This document shows positions 4,572 to 6,095 of a stretch of 6,095 bases of DNA, in pieces. This DNA comes from DATEGZ01 sp035279905 (GTDB lineage: Bacteria > Acidobacteriota > Vicinamibacteria > Vicinamibacterales > SCN-69-37). The DNA is taken from positions 1 through 6,095 of the forward strand of contig DATEGZ010000281.1 of NCBI GenBank assembly GCA_035279905.1, in the 5' to 3' direction. The translations under genes and the position numbers were made by a program. Within the stretch, counting starts at the first letter, position 1. Each line of letters opens with the position of its first letter. The notes beneath the pieces are model-generated. The model was not told the origin of the DNA. It did no database searches and saw nothing but the letters and a program-made list of their open reading frames with translations.

Positions 4572-6095
4572 CTACTCCTGCCTGAGCGCTTCAACCGGAT
4601 TGATTCGCGTGCCGCGACGCGCGGGCACGTAGCACGCGAGCGTCGCGACGACGACGAGCACGGCCACGACCGCCGCGAACGCGACCGGATCCGTGGGTGT
4701 GACGCCGAACAGCATCGACTGCAGCCATCGCGTGAGCGCGAGCGCGCCGAGAACGCCCGCGACGACCCCAATCGTGATCGTGACCAGTCCCTGGCCGAGA
4801 ATGTTGCGAAGCACGTCGCCGGTGGTCGCGCCGAGCGCGATGCGCACGCCGATCTCGCGCCGCCGCCGCGCGACGTTGTAGGCCATGACGCCGTAGATGC
4901 CGGCGACCGCCAGAATCAGCGCCGTCGCAGCAAACACGCCCACCAGCGTGAGATTGAACCGCCGCGCGCCGAGCGACGCGGCGTAGATCTGCGCGAACGT
5001 CCGGAACCGCGGCGGCACGTCCGGCGCCACGTCGTGCAGGACCCGGCGGGCCGCCGCCGTCACCGTGCCGACATCTGCACCCGTGCGCAAGACGACGGTC
5101 GTCGAAAACCGCGGCCGCTGCATCAAGTTCACGTACATCGTCGGCCGCGGCGCCTGCTCGAGCCCGTACTCGTGCGTGTCACCGACGATGCCGACGATGG
5201 TGAGCGGATGAAGGTCGCCGTCCATGTTGCCGAACTCGATCGTGCGGCCGATCGGATCCTCGTTCGGCCAGCGCGATCTCGCGAGCGCCTGATTGATGAC
5301 CGCGACATGCGGCTGGCCAAGCTGATCGCGATCGTCGAACAGCCGTCCTCGGACCAGTGGAATGCCGAGCGCGTGGAAGTACGCCGGCGACGCGGCGCAG
5401 AAATCGGCCGTGCCCGTGCGCTCCTTCTGCTGAAAGAGGCGTCTGACGTCTTCCATCTTCGACGGCGCTTCCTGCGGGGTGATGACGGTGAAGAGCCCGT
5501 CCGGCAAGCCGCCATCCATCGGCACGGCGTTGGCGGCGGCAACGTCCTCGACGCCGGGGATCGCGCGCAGCTTCTCGAAGATGTCCGCGTAGAACGCGGA
5601 GAGCCGCGCCTTGGCGCCGGGATCTTCGGAATCAGGCAGGCCCAGGTCCATCGCGATGATGCCGTCCGTGCGGAAGCCGGGATCGACCGACAGCACCTGC
5701 AGCAGGCTGCGGCCGAGCAGCGCGGCGCCGACGAGCAGCACGACGGTCGTGGCCAGCTGCGCGACGACGATCGTGCGGCCGGTCCGCTGGCTGGACGCGC
5801 CGACCTGGCCGCGGCTGGCATCGGTGAGCGTCTCGCGAGGATCGCGGCGCGTCGCGCGCGCCGCCGTGACGAACCCGAGGCCGATCGCGACGATTGCGGA
5901 CAGCCCCATCGCGAACGCGAGCACCGGCCAGCTCAGCGAGACTTCGTCGAGTCGCGGCAGATCGGGCGGCGCGAGCGCGAGCAGCGCGTCGATGCCCAGC
6001 CACGCGACGAGCAGACCCGCGGAGCAGCCGAGCGTCAGCAGCACGAACGCCTCGGCAATGAACTGTCGAACGACGCGTCCGCGTCCCGCGCCGAG
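4572..6095 (-). CDS. ADOP-type ABC transporter permease, C-terminal part (5' end outside window)
   Basis: The reverse strand is open from the window edge to TAG (complement of 4572-4574), giving the last 507 residues. The fragment starts inside the first-half FtsX domain (LGAGRGRVVRQFIAEAFVLL), so the N-terminal roughly 300-400 residues, including helix 1 and any prefix domain, are missing. Visible helices, in fragment numbering, are at about 15-37, 55-77 and 108-128 (IVVAQLATTVVLLVGAALLG), then after a periplasmic domain at about 382-405, 437-457 and 469-490. The last cytoplasmic loop ARRRREIGVRIALGA and the ending PARRGTRINPVEALRQE are textbook MacB/FtsX motifs and closer to the family consensus than the other permease. 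No frameshift is seen. It is a paralogue of the 755-3373 permease but points the opposite way and probably belongs to its own operon starting to the right. Substrate unknown; no ATPase visible. Confidence 0.9.
   Translation of the reverse strand, partial: LGAGRGRVVRQFIAEAFVLLTLGCSAGLLVAWLGIDALLALAPPDLPRLDEVSLSWPVLAFAMGLSAIVAIGLGFVTAARATRRDPRETLTDASRGQVGASSQRTGRTIVVAQLATTVVLLVGAALLGRSLLQVLSVDPGFRTDGIIAMDLGLPDSEDPGAKARLSAFYADIFEKLRAIPGVEDVAAANAVPMDGGLPDGLFTVITPQEAPSKMEDVRRLFQQKERTGTADFCAASPAYFHALGIPLVRGRLFDDRDQLGQPHVAVINQALARSRWPNEDPIGRTIEFGNMDGDLHPLTIVGIVGDTHEYGLEQAPRPTMYVNLMQRPRFSTTVVLRTGADVGTVTAAARRVLHDVAPDVPPRFRTFAQIYAASLGARRFNLTLVGVFAATALILAVAGIYGVMAYNVARRRREIGVRIALGATTGDVLRNILGQGLVTITIGVVAGVLGALALTRWLQSMLFGVTPTDPVAFAAVVAVLVVVATLACYVPARRGTRINPVEALRQE

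Noticed and set aside
4550..4578. CTACTCC repeated at 4550-4556 and 4572-4578
   Set aside because: A 7-bp direct repeat, one copy covering the stop codon of the minus-strand permease; too short to separate from chance.
4572..6095. The minus-strand permease as a degraded or 5'-deleted pseudogene
   Set aside because: The frame is open to the window edge with intact domain motifs, so the missing N-terminus is explained by the window boundary.

Overview
The window is a high-GC bacterial chromosome segment with five protein genes. The best taxonomic guess is an Acidobacteriota genome, perhaps the Vicinamibacteria. The main reason is a small PadR-type repressor directly followed by an 8-helix MacB/FtsX-like permease with an N-terminal prefix domain and no ATPase gene. 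That is the layout of the 'acidobacterial duplicated orphan permease' (ADOP) family. This assignment rests on remembered family features, not on a search.

Layout, left to right. Positions 1-249 (+) are the C-terminal tail of a protein resembling the end of acidobacterial M14 carboxypeptidase-like proteins. Positions 250-419 are non-coding and highly structured: a 21-bp RNA stem right after the stop codon, overlapping five copies of the dyad GTCC-N3-GGAC spaced 18, 21, 21 and 21 bp. padR (420-749, +) and an ADOP permease (755-3373, +) form a tight two-gene operon. The permease's Shine-Dalgarno sequence overlaps the padR stop codon, and a second strong in-frame Shine-Dalgarno/ATG (962-976) lies exactly between the prefix domain and the permease core. 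After 36 bp comes a complete thiO-like glycine oxidase gene (3410-4519, +), apparently with its own leaderless promoter. A perfect 46-nt palindrome (4518-4563) with an AT-rich centre separates it from a second, convergent ADOP permease (4572-6095, -), whose 5' part lies beyond the window.

How the genes work together: PadR probably controls transcription of its own operon, and thus the adjacent permease, in response to an unknown signal. The permease would need an ATPase encoded elsewhere, or act without one. The thiO-like enzyme (FAD-dependent amine oxidation, probably glycine for the thiazole of thiamine) has no visible functional link to its neighbours. No complete new defence or mobile system is visible. 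The most unusual elements are the non-coding ones (the phased dyad array and the perfect palindrome) and the possible dual start of the first permease.
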